A stretch of 64,000 nucleotides of DNA, from NCBI RefSeq assembly GCF_003268775.1, contig NZ_QLSU01000032.1, forward strand, positions 44,763 to 108,762, in the 5' to 3' direction. Of the stretch, positions 25,438 through 35,168 are shown in pieces; position 1 is the first letter of the stretch; each line of letters begins with the position of its first letter. The stretch comes from Paraburkholderia unamae (GTDB taxonomy: Bacteria > Pseudomonadota > Gammaproteobacteria > Burkholderiales > Burkholderiaceae). A program made the position numbers and the translations under genes. The notes below the pieces were generated by a model. It made no database searches, was not told the DNA's origin, and saw only the letters and a list, made by a program, of their open reading frames with translations.

Positions 25438-28400
25438 ATGTCGAATGTACCCAAAAGACCTGCCTCGGCGCAGGGCAGCAACACCCCGGCCGGGAAGGAA
25501 ACGGCGCAGGACGGCGCGAAGCAGAAAAGCGCGTCGCAGAAGTATGGCGACGGGCAAACGCTCGCGTCGTCGGACAAGCTCGCCGCGCTCATGGGCGGCG
25601 CGCTGGGTGGGGCGCGCGTGCAGGATAAGCGCGCGGAGCAGCCGGCCCAGCCCGTGAAGCCGAAGGACGCGCAAGCGGATCAGCGTGCTGGCGAAAGTCG
25701 TCCCGATGCGCGTCCTGAAAGTCGTCCCGAAGTTCGGCACGAAGTTCGGCACGAAGCGCCGGCGCAATCGCGGGTCGAAACACGCAAGCCGGAACCACCC
25801 CGCGAACCGCGAGGCGCTGCCAGGCCGACGGCCCAGCCGACGCGCGGCGAGGCGAGCCGCGCGTCGCAGGGCGAGTCGCGAGGACAAGCGCAACGTGCGC
25901 CACGCGATGCGTCGAGCGGCGCGCGCCAGCCGCAAACGGGCAACCCTCGCCAACCCTCGCCGCAGCCAAAACCGGCGCAGCAGAAACCGCCGCAACAAAA
26001 GCCACCACGCGCGCCGCGCCCCGAAGCGGTGCGCGAACACGATCAGTCCGCGCAGCGCAGCGCGCGCCCAGGCGGCGAACGCAGCGAAGCCGGCGAATCG
26101 AACGAACGCGCGCCGCGCGCGGAACGGCCGCCGCGCGCGCCGCGTCGCGTGATCGAGCCGAACAAGGTTCCGCCCATCACCTTCCCCGAAGCGCTGCCGG
26201 TCTCCGGCCGACGCGAGGAAATCGCACGCGCCATCGCCGAAAACCAGGTCGTGATCGTGAGCGGCGAAACCGGCTCGGGCAAGACCACGCAGTTGCCGAA
26301 AATCGCGCTCGCGTTGGGGCGTGGCCTGGGCGCGGGCGGCACGGGCCTGATCGGACACACACAGCCACGCCGGATCGCGGCGTCGGCCACGGCGCGCCGC
26401 ATTGCCGACGAACTGAATACGCCGTTCGGCGAAGTGGTCGGCTACAAGGTGCGCTTCACCGACAATCTCTCGCCGGGCGCCTCGATCAAGCTCATGACCG
26501 ACGGCATTTTGCTCGCGGAGACGCAAACCGATCCGCTGCTCAAGGCCTACGACACGATCATCATCGACGAGGCGCACGAGCGCAGCCTGAACATTGACTT
26601 CCTGCTCGGCTATCTGAAAGAGATCCTGCCGCGCCGGCCCGACCTCAAGCTGATCGTGACCTCGGCGACCATCGACGCCGACCGCTTCGCGCGCCACTTC
26701 GGCAGCGAGGACAAGCCCGCGCCCGTGATCGAGGTGAGCGGGCGTCTGTATCCCGTCGAGGTGCGCTACCGGCCGGTGCAGGAGGACAGCCCGGCGGTGA
26801 AGAACGCGCAGGGCACAACGGGCCGCGAAAAGGGCGCGAAGTCGCAACGCGACACCGACCGCGACCTGATGGACGCGATCGTCGACGCCGTGGACGAACT
26901 CTGCCGCGAAGGCTCGGGCGACGTGCTCGTGTTCCTGCCCGGCGAGCGCGAGATTCGCGACGCCGCCGAAGCGCTGCGCAAGCACCATCCGCCGCACACG
27001 GAAATCCTGCCGCTGTTCGCGCGGCTTTCCGCGCAGGAGCAGGAGCGCGTGTTCAAGCCGTCGAACGCGCGGCGCATCGTGCTCGCCACCAACGTGGCGG
27101 AAACTTCGCTCACGGTGCCGGGCATCCGCTACGTGGTCGACACGGGGCTCGCGCGCGTGAAGCGCTATTCGTACCGCAACAAGGTCGAGCAGCTTCAGAT
27201 CGAGTCGATCGCGCAGGCTCCCGCGAACCAGCGCGCGGGCCGTTGCGGGCGTGTGGCGGACGGCATCTGCATCCGGCTTTACGAGGAGTCCGATTTCATC
27301 GCGCGCCCGCGCTTTTCCGATCCGGAAATCCTGCGCTCGTCGCTCGCGGCCGTGATTCTGCGGATGAAGTCGCTGCATCTCACGGCGATCGAGACGTTCC
27401 CGTTCATCGAGCCGCCGCCGGGCCGCGCCATTGCCGACGGCTATCAACTGCTCAACGAACTGGGTGCCGTGGACGACGACAACGCGCTCACGCCGCTCGG
27501 CCGCGAACTCGCGCGCCTGCCGCTCGATCCGCGCGTGGGCCGCATGATTCTCGGCGCACGCGACGAGCAGGCGCTGCGCGAAGTGCTCATCATCGCGAGC
27601 GCGCTGTCGGTGCAGGATCCGCGCGACCGGCCCATCGAGGCGCAGGAGCAGGCGGACCAGGCGCATCGCCGTTTTGCCGACGAGCGCTCCGAGTTCCTGC
27701 AATGGCTCAAGATCTGGGCCTGGTTCGAAGAGGCCGTCGCGCACAAGAAGTCGAACCGGCAACTGCTCGATGCGTGCCGCGCGAATTTCCTTTCGCATCT
27801 GCGCCTGCGCGAATGGCGCGACGTGCATTCACAATTGTTGACGGTGGTGCGCGAGCATGGCTGGCGCATCAACGAAGCCGACGCGACTTACGAGCAGATC
27901 CATCACGCGCTGCTCACAGGCCTGCTCGGCAACATCGGCCTCAAGGCCGACGACGAACCGTATTACCTCGGTGCGCGCAGCATCAAGTTCCACCTGTGGC
28001 CCGGCTCCGCGCTCGTGAAGAAAGCGGGGCGCTGGGTCGTGGCGGCGGAACTCGTCGAAACGAGCCGCCTCTACGCACGCTGTATCGCGAAGATCGAGCC
28101 CGAGTGGCTGGAGAAGGTGGGCGCGCATCTGCTGAAGACGTCGCTCTCGGAGCCGCATTGGGAAAAGCGCGCCGCGCAGGTGAGCGCGTTCGAGCGCGGC
28201 GTGCTTTACGGCCTGCCGGTGTACCAGCGCCGGCGCGTGGCGTTCGGCAAGCAGGACCCGGCGCGCGCGCGCGAACTTTTTATCCGCGGCGCGCTCGTGG
28301 AAGGCGAATTCGACACGAAGCTCCCGTTCTTCGCGCATAACCGCAAACTGCTCGCCGATATCGAGCAACTGGAACACAAGTCGCGGCGTCAGGACGTGCT

Positions 28401-30096
28401 CGTCGACGACGAGTTGATCTACGGTTTCTACGATCAGGCGATTCCCGAGGGCATCTATTCCGGCGCGTCGTTCGAGCGCTGGTATCGCGACGAAGTGAGG
28501 AAGGGCGGCCAGCCCGAAGACAAGCAGCGCCTGTTGTACCTTTCGCGCGACGACCTGATGCGCCACGAAGCGGCGGGCGTAACGACCGACCTGTTCCCGA
28601 AACGCATGACGATGGCGGGCGTGGCGATGGCGCTCACGTATCACTTCGAGCCGGGCTCGCCGCGCGACGGCGTGACGCTCGCGGTGCCGCTCTACGCGCT
28701 CAATCAGGTCGATGCGCGCCGCTGCGAATGGCTCGTGCCGGGCATGCTCAAGGAGAAGGCGCAACTGCTGCTCAAATCGCTGCCGCAGAAGCTGCGCCGT
28801 CACTGCGTGCCGCTGCCCGAGTACGCGGCGGGTTTCGCGGAACGCGTTGGCGGCGAACGCTTCGGCGCGGGCGGGTTGCTCGAAGCGTTGATCGCCGATG
28901 TGCGCGAGCAGAAGCAGATCGCCCTGAAGCTGGCTGACTTCAAGCTGGAGACGCTGCCCGCGCATCTCTTCATGAACTTCAAGGTGATCGACGAGCACGG
29001 TCGCCAGCTCGCGATGGGGCGCAACCTCGCGCAACTGCGCGCCGAACTCGGCGCCCAGGCGCAGCAGCAATTCCAGAAGCTCGCGAGCGCCACGGCGCTG
29101 GCCGCGCTGGAAACGCATGCGCAGGGCGGCGCGCCCGCGGCGACGGAGCCCGTGCGCGAAGGCGGCGGCAACGCGCCGCAGACGCAAAAGGCCAGCGTGC
29201 CGCACACGGCCGCGCCGGGCGAGGGCGCGACGCCCGCCACCGCGCTCTATGAGAACCTCACGACGTGGAATTTCGGCAAGCTGCCCGAGCTGCTGGAAAT
29301 CCGCCGCGGCGGACAGACGCTGTTCGGCTATCCGGCGCTCGTCGATCGCGGCACGCACTGCGACGTCGAAGTGTTCGATTCGCTGGAAGAGGCGGCGCGC
29401 ATTCATCGCGCGGGGCTGCGGCGGCTGTTCGCGCTGCAACTGCGCGAGCCGATCCGCTACATGGAGAAGAATCTGCCGGGTCTGCGCGAGATGGCGATGC
29501 AGTTCATGGCGCGCGCGACTCAGGAGGAACTGCGCGACCAGTTGATCGAACTCGCGCTCGACCGCGCGTGCCTCCAGGACCCGCTGCCCGACGACGACGC
29601 GAGCTTCCACGCACGCAAGGACGAAGGGCGCGGGCGCCTTTCGCTGCTCGCGCAGGAAATCGCGCGCCTCGTGGGGCAGATCCTCGCCGAATATGCCTCG
29701 CTCGCGAAGAAGCTCGTGCAGGCCAAGGCCTTCGGCGCGCCGGCGGCGGACATGCAGGCGCAGGTCGACGCGCTCATCAGCAAACGCTTCATTCTGGAGA
29801 CGCCCTATGCGCAGCTCGTGCATTTCCCGCGCTACCTGAAAGGCGTGGCGCTGCGCATCGACAAGTTGCGCGCCGACCCCGCGCGCGACGCGCGCCAGGC
29901 CGCCGAATTCCAGCCGCTCGCGCAGCAGTATCAGCGCGCGCTCTCGCAACGCGGCGGGGTATTCGATCCGCGGCTCTCCGAGTTCCGCTGGCTGCTCGAA
30001 GAACTGCGCATCTCGCTCTTTGCCCAGGAGTTGCGCACGCCGATGCCGGTTTCGGTCAAGCGTCTCTACAAGGTTTGGGAATCGATGCAGCGATAA
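25438..30096 (+). CDS. hrpA: ATP-dependent RNA helicase HrpA (DEAH box)
   Basis: A 1552-aa helicase. Walker A GETGSGKTTQ lies near residue 275, the DEAH box near 377, SATID near 405 and QRAGRCGR near 600. A helicase-associated domain, an OB-like fold and the long HrpA C-terminal DUF3418 region follow. Relatives act on mRNA processing and resolve stalled or collided ribosomes. It is about 250 residues longer than E. coli HrpA, chiefly because of an N-terminal low-complexity extension (about residues 1-240) rich in Arg, Pro, Gln and Glu that includes EVRHEVRHE. A second low-complexity insert lies near residue 1220-1265. An ideal TATAAT lies 9 bp before the ATG, so the message may be leaderless. 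Confidence 0.97.
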   Translation: MSNVPKRPASAQGSNTPAGKETAQDGAKQKSASQKYGDGQTLASSDKLAALMGGALGGARVQDKRAEQPAQPVKPKDAQADQRAGESRPDARPESRPEVRHEVRHEAPAQSRVETRKPEPPREPRGAARPTAQPTRGEASRASQGESRGQAQRAPRDASSGARQPQTGNPRQPSPQPKPAQQKPPQQKPPRAPRPEAVREHDQSAQRSARPGGERSEAGESNERAPRAERPPRAPRRVIEPNKVPPITFPEALPVSGRREEIARAIAENQVVIVSGETGSGKTTQLPKIALALGRGLGAGGTGLIGHTQPRRIAASATARRIADELNTPFGEVVGYKVRFTDNLSPGASIKLMTDGILLAETQTDPLLKAYDTIIIDEAHERSLNIDFLLGYLKEILPRRPDLKLIVTSATIDADRFARHFGSEDKPAPVIEVSGRLYPVEVRYRPVQEDSPAVKNAQGTTGREKGAKSQRDTDRDLMDAIVDAVDELCREGSGDVLVFLPGEREIRDAAEALRKHHPPHTEILPLFARLSAQEQERVFKPSNARRIVLATNVAETSLTVPGIRYVVDTGLARVKRYSYRNKVEQLQIESIAQAPANQRAGRCGRVADGICIRLYEESDFIARPRFSDPEILRSSLAAVILRMKSLHLTAIETFPFIEPPPGRAIADGYQLLNELGAVDDDNALTPLGRELARLPLDPRVGRMILGARDEQALREVLIIASALSVQDPRDRPIEAQEQADQAHRRFADERSEFLQWLKIWAWFEEAVAHKKSNRQLLDACRANFLSHLRLREWRDVHSQLLTVVREHGWRINEADATYEQIHHALLTGLLGNIGLKADDEPYYLGARSIKFHLWPGSALVKKAGRWVVAAELVETSRLYARCIAKIEPEWLEKVGAHLLKTSLSEPHWEKRAAQVSAFERGVLYGLPVYQRRRVAFGKQDPARARELFIRGALVEGEFDTKLPFFAHNRKLLADIEQLEHKSRRQDVLVDDELIYGFYDQAIPEGIYSGASFERWYRDEVRKGGQPEDKQRLLYLSRDDLMRHEAAGVTTDLFPKRMTMAGVAMALTYHFEPGSPRDGVTLAVPLYALNQVDARRCEWLVPGMLKEKAQLLLKSLPQKLRRHCVPLPEYAAGFAERVGGERFGAGGLLEALIADVREQKQIALKLADFKLETLPAHLFMNFKVIDEHGRQLAMGRNLAQLRAELGAQAQQQFQKLASATALAALETHAQGGAPAATEPVREGGGNAPQTQKASVPHTAAPGEGATPATALYENLTTWNFGKLPELLEIRRGGQTLFGYPALVDRGTHCDVEVFDSLEEAARIHRAGLRRLFALQLREPIRYMEKNLPGLREMAMQFMARATQEELRDQLIELALDRACLQDPLPDDDASFHARKDEGRGRLSLLAQEIARLVGQILAEYASLAKKLVQAKAFGAPAADMQAQVDALISKRFILETPYAQLVHFPRYLKGVALRIDKLRADPARDARQAAEFQPLAQQYQRALSQRGGVFDPRLSEFRWLLEELRISLFAQELRTPMPVSVKRLYKVWESMQR

Positions 30097-30146
30097 GCCG
30101 CACCCGGCGCCGCGTCTGACGCATTGCGGGCCATAACACTTGTTCG

Positions 30147-30173
30147 AAAAGGGGCGCTTAATTGCGCCCCTTT
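30147..30173 (+). terminator. Terminator downstream of hrpA
   Basis: AAAAGGGGCGC-ttaatt-GCGCCCCTTT, with a 7-bp GC stem extended by A:T pairs (30148-30173). The T-tract is short, so termination may be partial. Confidence 0.8.
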
Positions 30174-30252
30174 GATATTTCAAGGGCCCTACGTCAACCT
30201 TGCGTGCAGGTAGACGTTCTACAATCACGAATCTGCCCGGGAACGATTCTTC

Positions 30253-31266
30253 ATGCCTAACAAGAACACGCTTCGTCGCGTTGCCAGCCAAGCCGCTGGC
30301 GTCGCGCTCGCCTTCGCCGCGCTCGCCTCCACGGCCGCGCACGCGAACAACATCATCGTCCTCAATTCGGGCGAAGCCACGCTGAGCCTCATCGACGACA
30401 AGACGCACCAGGTCGTCGGCACCGTGCCCACGGGCAAGGAGCCGCATCACCTCTTTCCCACGCCGGACAACAGCTCGCTGATCGTCGCGAACTCGGTGTC
30501 GAACAACCTGCTGTTCGTCGATCCGAAAACCGGCAAGCCGCAGCGCTGGGTCGAGAACGTCGAAGACCCGTACCAGCTCGGCTTCTCGCCCGACCGCAAG
30601 TGGTTCGTGACGACCGGCCTGCGCCTCGACCGCCTCGACATCTACCAGTACGGCGGCGGCAGCAACGTCACGCTGGCCAAACGCCTGCCGCTTTCGGCCA
30701 TGCCGAGCCACCTTGCGTTCACCAACGACAGCCGCACCGTGTTCGTTTCCTTGCAGGTGTCGGGCGAAATCGCGGCGGTCGATCTGCCCACGCAAAAGGT
30801 GCTCTGGAAAATGAAGGTCGGTCCGGCGCCGGCCGGCCTGTGGCTCACGCCCGGCGACAAGTACCTGCTCGTGGGCATGACGGGCGCCGATTACGTGGCC
30901 GTGGTGGACTGGCGCAACCAGAAGATCGTCAAGACGATCCAGGTCGGCAAGGCCGCGCACAACTTCCGCTCGCTCGTCGACGGCCGCCACGTGCTGGTGT
31001 CGAGCCGGGTGGCGAACGTCATCAGCATCATCGACGAAGAGACGCTCGAGAAAACCGGCGAAATCAACGGTCTGATGCCCGGACCCGATGACATGGAACT
31101 CTCGGCCGACAAGCGCTACCTGTGGGTCACGTTCCGCTTCGCGAAGCATATCGGCCTCATCGACATGCAGACGAAGAAGCTTATCAAGACGATCGCCGTG
31201 GGCCGCTCGCCGCACGGCATCTACTTCTACGACCGCGCGCCCGTCACGGCGCCGAACGGGGCGTAA
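30253..31266 (+). CDS. Exported YVTN/YncE-family beta-propeller protein
   Basis: A 337-aa protein with a signal peptide (cleavage after AHA, about residue 33). Seven-bladed propeller repeats follow, each with the pattern seen in NNIIVLNSGEATLSLIDDKT and KHIGLIDMQTKKLIKTIAVG. Recurrent GKEPHHLFPTPD / GPAPAGLWLTPGDKYLLVG segments mark the blades. YncE-like proteins act in the periplasm as binding scaffolds. The stop is 17 bp before the likely start of the membrane hydroxylase gene, so the two form a probable operon. Function of the pair is not known to me. Confidence 0.9.
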   Translation: MPNKNTLRRVASQAAGVALAFAALASTAAHANNIIVLNSGEATLSLIDDKTHQVVGTVPTGKEPHHLFPTPDNSSLIVANSVSNNLLFVDPKTGKPQRWVENVEDPYQLGFSPDRKWFVTTGLRLDRLDIYQYGGGSNVTLAKRLPLSAMPSHLAFTNDSRTVFVSLQVSGEIAAVDLPTQKVLWKMKVGPAPAGLWLTPGDKYLLVGMTGADYVAVVDWRNQKIVKTIQVGKAAHNFRSLVDGRHVLVSSRVANVISIIDEETLEKTGEINGLMPGPDDMELSADKRYLWVTFRFAKHIGLIDMQTKKLIKTIAVGRSPHGIYFYDRAPVTAPNGA

Positions 31267-31283
31267 CGCGGGAGGGCGAGAGC

Positions 31284-32345
31284 GTGGATATGGTGGCGTC
31301 TGTGCTGGCCTTCTTCGCGCACGCGGGACACTCGGTGGTCTCGTGCGCGGACGACCTGGTGTCGTGGCTACAGACGCTCCTCTACGTGAACGCAATCCAG
31401 CCCTTGCTCTTTCACGCCGGCATGATGGACGTGGACGAGGACACCTACGACGCGCTGTACTGGGTGATCATCGGCGTGCTCGAAGTGGGGCTGATGTACG
31501 CGCTGCTGCGTCCGCTCGAAGCGCTCGCGCCCGCGGAAAAGTGGCGCGACCGCAAGGGCGTGGGCGTCGATGCGCTCTATACGTGGGTCACGCGCCTCGG
31601 CATCCTGAACCTGCTGTTCTTCTTCACGATGCAGCCGTTCTTCGATCACGCGCAAAGCACGCTGCGCCTGATGGGCGTGAAGACCGTGGACCTCGACAAT
31701 CTCTGGCCCGGCGTGACCACCGAGCCGCTCGTGGCCTTCGCGATCTATCTCGTGGTGCTCGATTTTTGCAGCTACTGGTACCACCGGCTTTCGCACCGCT
31801 ACGGCGTGTGGTGGGAGTTGCACGCGGTGCATCACAGCCAGCGCAAGATGTCGCTCTGGTGCGATGACCGCAACCATCTGCTCGACGTGCTGGGCCAGTC
31901 GTGCATGTTCGCCGTCGTCGCGCTCGTCATCGGCGTGCCGCCCGCGCAGTTCGTCGTGCTCGTCGCGCTCACGAATTTCATGCAGAGCGTGCAGCACGCC
32001 AATATCCGCGTGCATTTCGGCTGGCTCGGCGAGCGGCTTCTCGTGAGCCCGCGTTTTCACCGCCGCCATCACGCCATCGGCTACGGCCACGAAGGCACCA
32101 CGTATGGCTGCAACTTCGGCGTGCTGTTCCCCTGGTGGGACATGATGTTCGGCAGCGCGTCGTTCAATCGCGAGATCGAGCCCACCGGCATTCGCGACCA
32201 GCTCGAAGGCGTGCGCTACGGTGAAGGCTTCTGGGCGCAGCAGGGCTACGCGTTCGCCCGCATCGGGCGGCGCTTGCGCTCGCGCGCCCCACGGGCCGCA
32301 AGCGCCGCGCGGCGCGAGGCGCGGGACGACGCCACCGTTTCCTGA
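31284..32345 (+). CDS. Sterol desaturase / fatty acid hydroxylase superfamily protein
   Basis: A 353-aa integral membrane di-iron protein with the eight-histidine pattern: HRLSH (HX3H), HAVHH (HX2HH), then HANIRVHFG and FHRRHHAIGYGHEGTT (HX2HH). It has about five to six transmembrane segments before and between these motifs. The family hydroxylates or desaturates lipid chains in the membrane. The GTG at 31284 is chosen because GGAGG lies 8 nt before it; an ATG two codons later would be 14 nt away. A basic C-terminal tail (RRLRSRAPRAA) is cytoplasmic. The lipid substrate is unknown. Confidence 0.9.
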   Translation: MDMVASVLAFFAHAGHSVVSCADDLVSWLQTLLYVNAIQPLLFHAGMMDVDEDTYDALYWVIIGVLEVGLMYALLRPLEALAPAEKWRDRKGVGVDALYTWVTRLGILNLLFFFTMQPFFDHAQSTLRLMGVKTVDLDNLWPGVTTEPLVAFAIYLVVLDFCSYWYHRLSHRYGVWWELHAVHHSQRKMSLWCDDRNHLLDVLGQSCMFAVVALVIGVPPAQFVVLVALTNFMQSVQHANIRVHFGWLGERLLVSPRFHRRHHAIGYGHEGTTYGCNFGVLFPWWDMMFGSASFNREIEPTGIRDQLEGVRYGEGFWAQQGYAFARIGRRLRSRAPRAASAARREARDDATVS

Positions 32346-32569
32346 GCGCAGGTGCCGGGCCGCGGCATCGGGGTGTTGAATCGGGCCGTTGAATCGCGCC
32401 CGCGAACCGGCCCGCTTTCCTGCACCTTTCACCCGCGCGATTCACTTTCATTCGCCCGCTGTCCCGTCTTACCCGCCTCGCGCGCGGTGGTTTATGCTGT
32501 CGGCTTGGTCGCACCGATTTTTCGCCGACACCGTGTTCTCCACCCGTCCTTTCGCCGCATTCCGCTCGC

Positions 32570-33403
32570 ATGAATGACCTGTTGCGCTCGTTTGGCCGCG
32601 CGCTCTCGAGCGTGTTCCATCCCGCCATGCTGCTTCTCACGTTCGTGCCGTTTCTCCTGGCGGCGGCGGCGTGGGGCGCCGTGCTCTACGTGTTCTGGCA
32701 GCCGCTGCTCGACCTCATGCGCGGCGCGCTCGCGAACTGGTCATCGACGGCCTACCTGTACCACCTGTTCGATGCGCTCGGCTTTGGCTGGCTGCGGGCG
32801 ACGATTGCGCCATTTCTCGTCATCATCCTGACGATTCCGCTCATCGTCATCACGGTGCTCCTCCTGATCGTCGCGATTTCGATGCCGCGCGTGATCCGCC
32901 ATCTGTCGAAACGCCAGTACGCGATGCTCGACACGCGGCGCGGCGGGAGCTGGTACGGCAGCCTGTTCTATTCGCTCGTCACGACCGTTGTCTGCCTGAT
33001 CGTGATGATCGTGACGTTGCCGCTGTGGCTCATTCCGCCGTTCTTCGCGCTCATCCCGCCGCTGCTGTGGGGCTGGCTGACCTACCGCGTGATGACCTAC
33101 GACGCGCTCGCGCTGCACGCCAGCGTGGAGGAGCGGCGCGCGCTGGTGCGCAGCCACCGTCTGCCGCTCCTGGTCATTGGCGTGGTGAGCGGGCTGCTCG
33201 GCTCGCTGCCCACGGCGATCTGGGCCGTTTCCGCGTGGCTGCTCCTGTTCTTCCCGGTGCTGGCGGCGGTGACGATCTGGATCTACGCATTCATTCTGGT
33301 GTTCACGGCGCTCTGGTTCGGCCACTACTGCCTGCGCGCGCTCCAGCGCATGCGCGCGCAGGAGGTGCAGCAGGCGTCGAGCGACGTGACCATCGTGCAC
33401 TAA
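32570..33403 (+). CDS. EI24-domain (CysZ-like) membrane protein
   Basis: A 277-aa inner-membrane protein of the EI24/CysZ superfamily. Hydrophobic segments are interrupted by the conserved cytoplasmic part ISMPRVIRHLSKRQYAMLDT. Later come LIPPLLWGWLTYRVMTYDALAL and HYCLRAL. CysZ itself imports sulfate, but the family is broader and no cys genes are near, so I keep the domain name. It ends 36 bp before the next gene on the same strand. Confidence 0.88.
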   Translation: MNDLLRSFGRALSSVFHPAMLLLTFVPFLLAAAAWGAVLYVFWQPLLDLMRGALANWSSTAYLYHLFDALGFGWLRATIAPFLVIILTIPLIVITVLLLIVAISMPRVIRHLSKRQYAMLDTRRGGSWYGSLFYSLVTTVVCLIVMIVTLPLWLIPPFFALIPPLLWGWLTYRVMTYDALALHASVEERRALVRSHRLPLLVIGVVSGLLGSLPTAIWAVSAWLLLFFPVLAAVTIWIYAFILVFTALWFGHYCLRALQRMRAQEVQQASSDVTIVH

Positions 33404-33439
33404 CGTTTCCACTACCAAGATCAAACAGCGAGGCGACAC

Positions 33440-34297
33440 ATGGCGTTTGGCGTCATCATCATCGGCGACGAGATCCTCTCGGGACGCCGCACCGACAAGC
33501 ATCTGCCGAAGGTCATCGAATTGCTCGGCGCGCGCGGTCTGTCGCTCGAGTGGGCCCAGTACGTGGGCGACGACCCCGCACGCATCACCGAAACGCTGCG
33601 CCGCTCGTTCGCGTCGGGCGATATCGTCTTTTCCACGGGCGGCATCGGCGCGACGCCGGACGACCACACGCGCCAGTGCGCGGCCGCGGCGCTGGGCGTG
33701 CCGCTCGCGCTGCATCCCGACGCCGAGGCGGCGATCCGCGAGCGCATTCGCGACATGCACACGGGTGCGGAACCCGTGAACTATCAGTCGCCCGAGAATC
33801 AGCACCGGTTCCAGATGGGCACCTTCCCGCAGGGTTGCGAGATCATCCCGAATGGCTACAACAAGATTCCGGGTTTTTCGATTCGCGACCACAATTTCGT
33901 GCCCGGTTTTCCGGTGATGGCCTGGCCGATGATCGAGTGGGTGCTCGACACGAAGTACGCGCATCTGCATCACCAGACGCCGCACGCCGAAAAGTCGCTG
34001 CTCGTGTTCGAGCTGCCGGAGTCGACGCTCACGCCGCTCATGGAGCGCATTGAGCGCGACTTCCCGGGCGTGCGCGTGTTCAGCCTGCCGAGCGTGGGCG
34101 ACACGGAGCGCGGCGGCATTTATGCGCGCCGCCATATCGATCTGGGCGTGAAGGGCGAGCCCGAGGCCGTGGCGGCCGCCTTCGTGAAGCTGCGCGAAGG
34201 CGTGCACGAACTGGGCGGCGACGTGGTGGAGCCGGCTGCGGTGGGCGAAGGAACGCCCGATCGCGAGCGCCGCAGCGGTCCGCGCGCCGGTTTCTGA
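33440..34297 (+). CDS. CinA-like MoCF/molybdopterin-binding domain protein
   Basis: A 285-aa protein with the MoaB/MogA-type fold: GVIIIGDEILSGRRTDKHLP, then FSTGGIGATPDDHTRQCAA, the GGIGxTxDD loop of competence/damage-inducible protein A. Unlike full CinA it has no C-terminal nicotinamide-nucleotide amidase domain, so it represents the short form. Probably cytoplasmic; the molecular role of the short form is unsettled. The C-terminal end (RRSGPRAGF) is basic. Confidence 0.88.
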   Translation: MAFGVIIIGDEILSGRRTDKHLPKVIELLGARGLSLEWAQYVGDDPARITETLRRSFASGDIVFSTGGIGATPDDHTRQCAAAALGVPLALHPDAEAAIRERIRDMHTGAEPVNYQSPENQHRFQMGTFPQGCEIIPNGYNKIPGFSIRDHNFVPGFPVMAWPMIEWVLDTKYAHLHHQTPHAEKSLLVFELPESTLTPLMERIERDFPGVRVFSLPSVGDTERGGIYARRHIDLGVKGEPEAVAAAFVKLREGVHELGGDVVEPAAVGEGTPDRERRSGPRAGF

Positions 34298-34401
34298 TTC
34301 AGCGCACGGCGCATCATCGGCGTGTCACATGCGGCGCTCAGAGTGGCCCGTCGGGCTGGCGCCGGCCGCCTGCGCCATGCCGTCGGCAGGATGGGTGAGC
34401 G

Positions 34402-34866
34402 TTACGCGCCGATCCACGGCAGGCCGCGGAAGCACCAGCCGGTGACAGTCTTGCGGTGGCCCTGACCGTCCTTGTCGCCCTCGAAGCCTTCGAGCAGGTC
34501 ATAGGCTTTCGTGAAGCCGGCCTTCGCGGCTTCGATGGCGGCGAGCTTGGAGCGCGCGGCGCTGCGGCACAGGAACAACACGGGCGCGTCGGCTTCCACG
34601 GCGCTCTTGAGCTGGGTGAGAAATTCGGCGTTGGGCACGCCGCCGGGGTAGCGGGTCCACTCGACGTGGGCATACTGACCGTCGCCGATCACGGGGCGGC
34701 CAACCCAGTCGAGTTCCGCTCGCGTGCGTACGTCGACGAGCCGCGCGCGCGGGTCGAGCTGTAGAAGCTCGAATGCCTCGGCGGGGGACACCGCGCCCGC
34801 GTAGGGCAGTTGATTCTCGACGCGGCGCTTCTCGGCCTGGGCGTACAACTGTTCGAGCGTACTCAT
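34402..34866 (-). CDS. Rhodanese-domain protein
   Basis: A 154-aa single-rhodanese protein. The N-terminal domain entry is VSPAEAFELLQLDPRARLVDVRTRAEL, and the active-site loop is CRSAARS (Cys 100), the persulfide-carrying residue. Likely a cytoplasmic sulfurtransferase or a sulfur carrier. It ends convergently with the CinA-like gene and is divergent from glnA, whose regulatory region separates them. Confidence 0.92.
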   Translation of the reverse strand: MSTLEQLYAQAEKRRVENQLPYAGAVSPAEAFELLQLDPRARLVDVRTRAELDWVGRPVIGDGQYAHVEWTRYPGGVPNAEFLTQLKSAVEADAPVLFLCRSAARSKLAAIEAAKAGFTKAYDLLEGFEGDKDGQGHRKTVTGWCFRGLPWIGA

Positions 34867-34982
34867 GACAACGGATCTCCTGTTTCGCGTTGGACCAAAA
34901 AGTTATTCTAGCGCGCGGGGACGCAGCGGGAAGGGCGGTCCGGGTCGCACCCGCCGGGCGGCTGGCGGCGTCATGGATGAGG

Positions 34983-35069
34983 TGCATTAAATTGGTGCAT
35001 ATTTGATGATTTGCACCATAATGGATAAAGATTCGCGCGCCAAATTCGGGATTGCACGAATTTGGTGCC
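34983..35069 (+). promoter_or_regulatory. Three NtrC-type binding sites
   Basis: Consensus TGCACY-N5-GGTGCA. Site 1 is TGCATTAAATTGGTGCA (34983-34999), with a perfect right half. Site 2 is TGCACCATAATGGATAA (35012-35028), with a perfect left half. Site 3 is TGCACGAATTTGGTGCC (35053-35069). They lie about 125-210 bp upstream of the predicted sigma-54 start, the normal enhancer distance, and glnG (NtrC) is encoded two genes downstream. Confidence 0.75.
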
Positions 35070-35168
35070 GATGAGTCGCCAGACTGGCGGCTCCATAAAG
35101 GCGCGACGCACGATTTTTGTTTGCAAGTGCGTGTCGCGAAAGGGTTTTGCGCCAGCTTGGCGCATGCA

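Noticed and set aside
27829..31395. 1188-codon open frame on the minus strand opposite hrpA and the beta-propeller gene
   Set aside because: It spans two well-supported plus-strand genes and their intergenic terminator, and has shadow-like composition. It is an artefact of codon bias.
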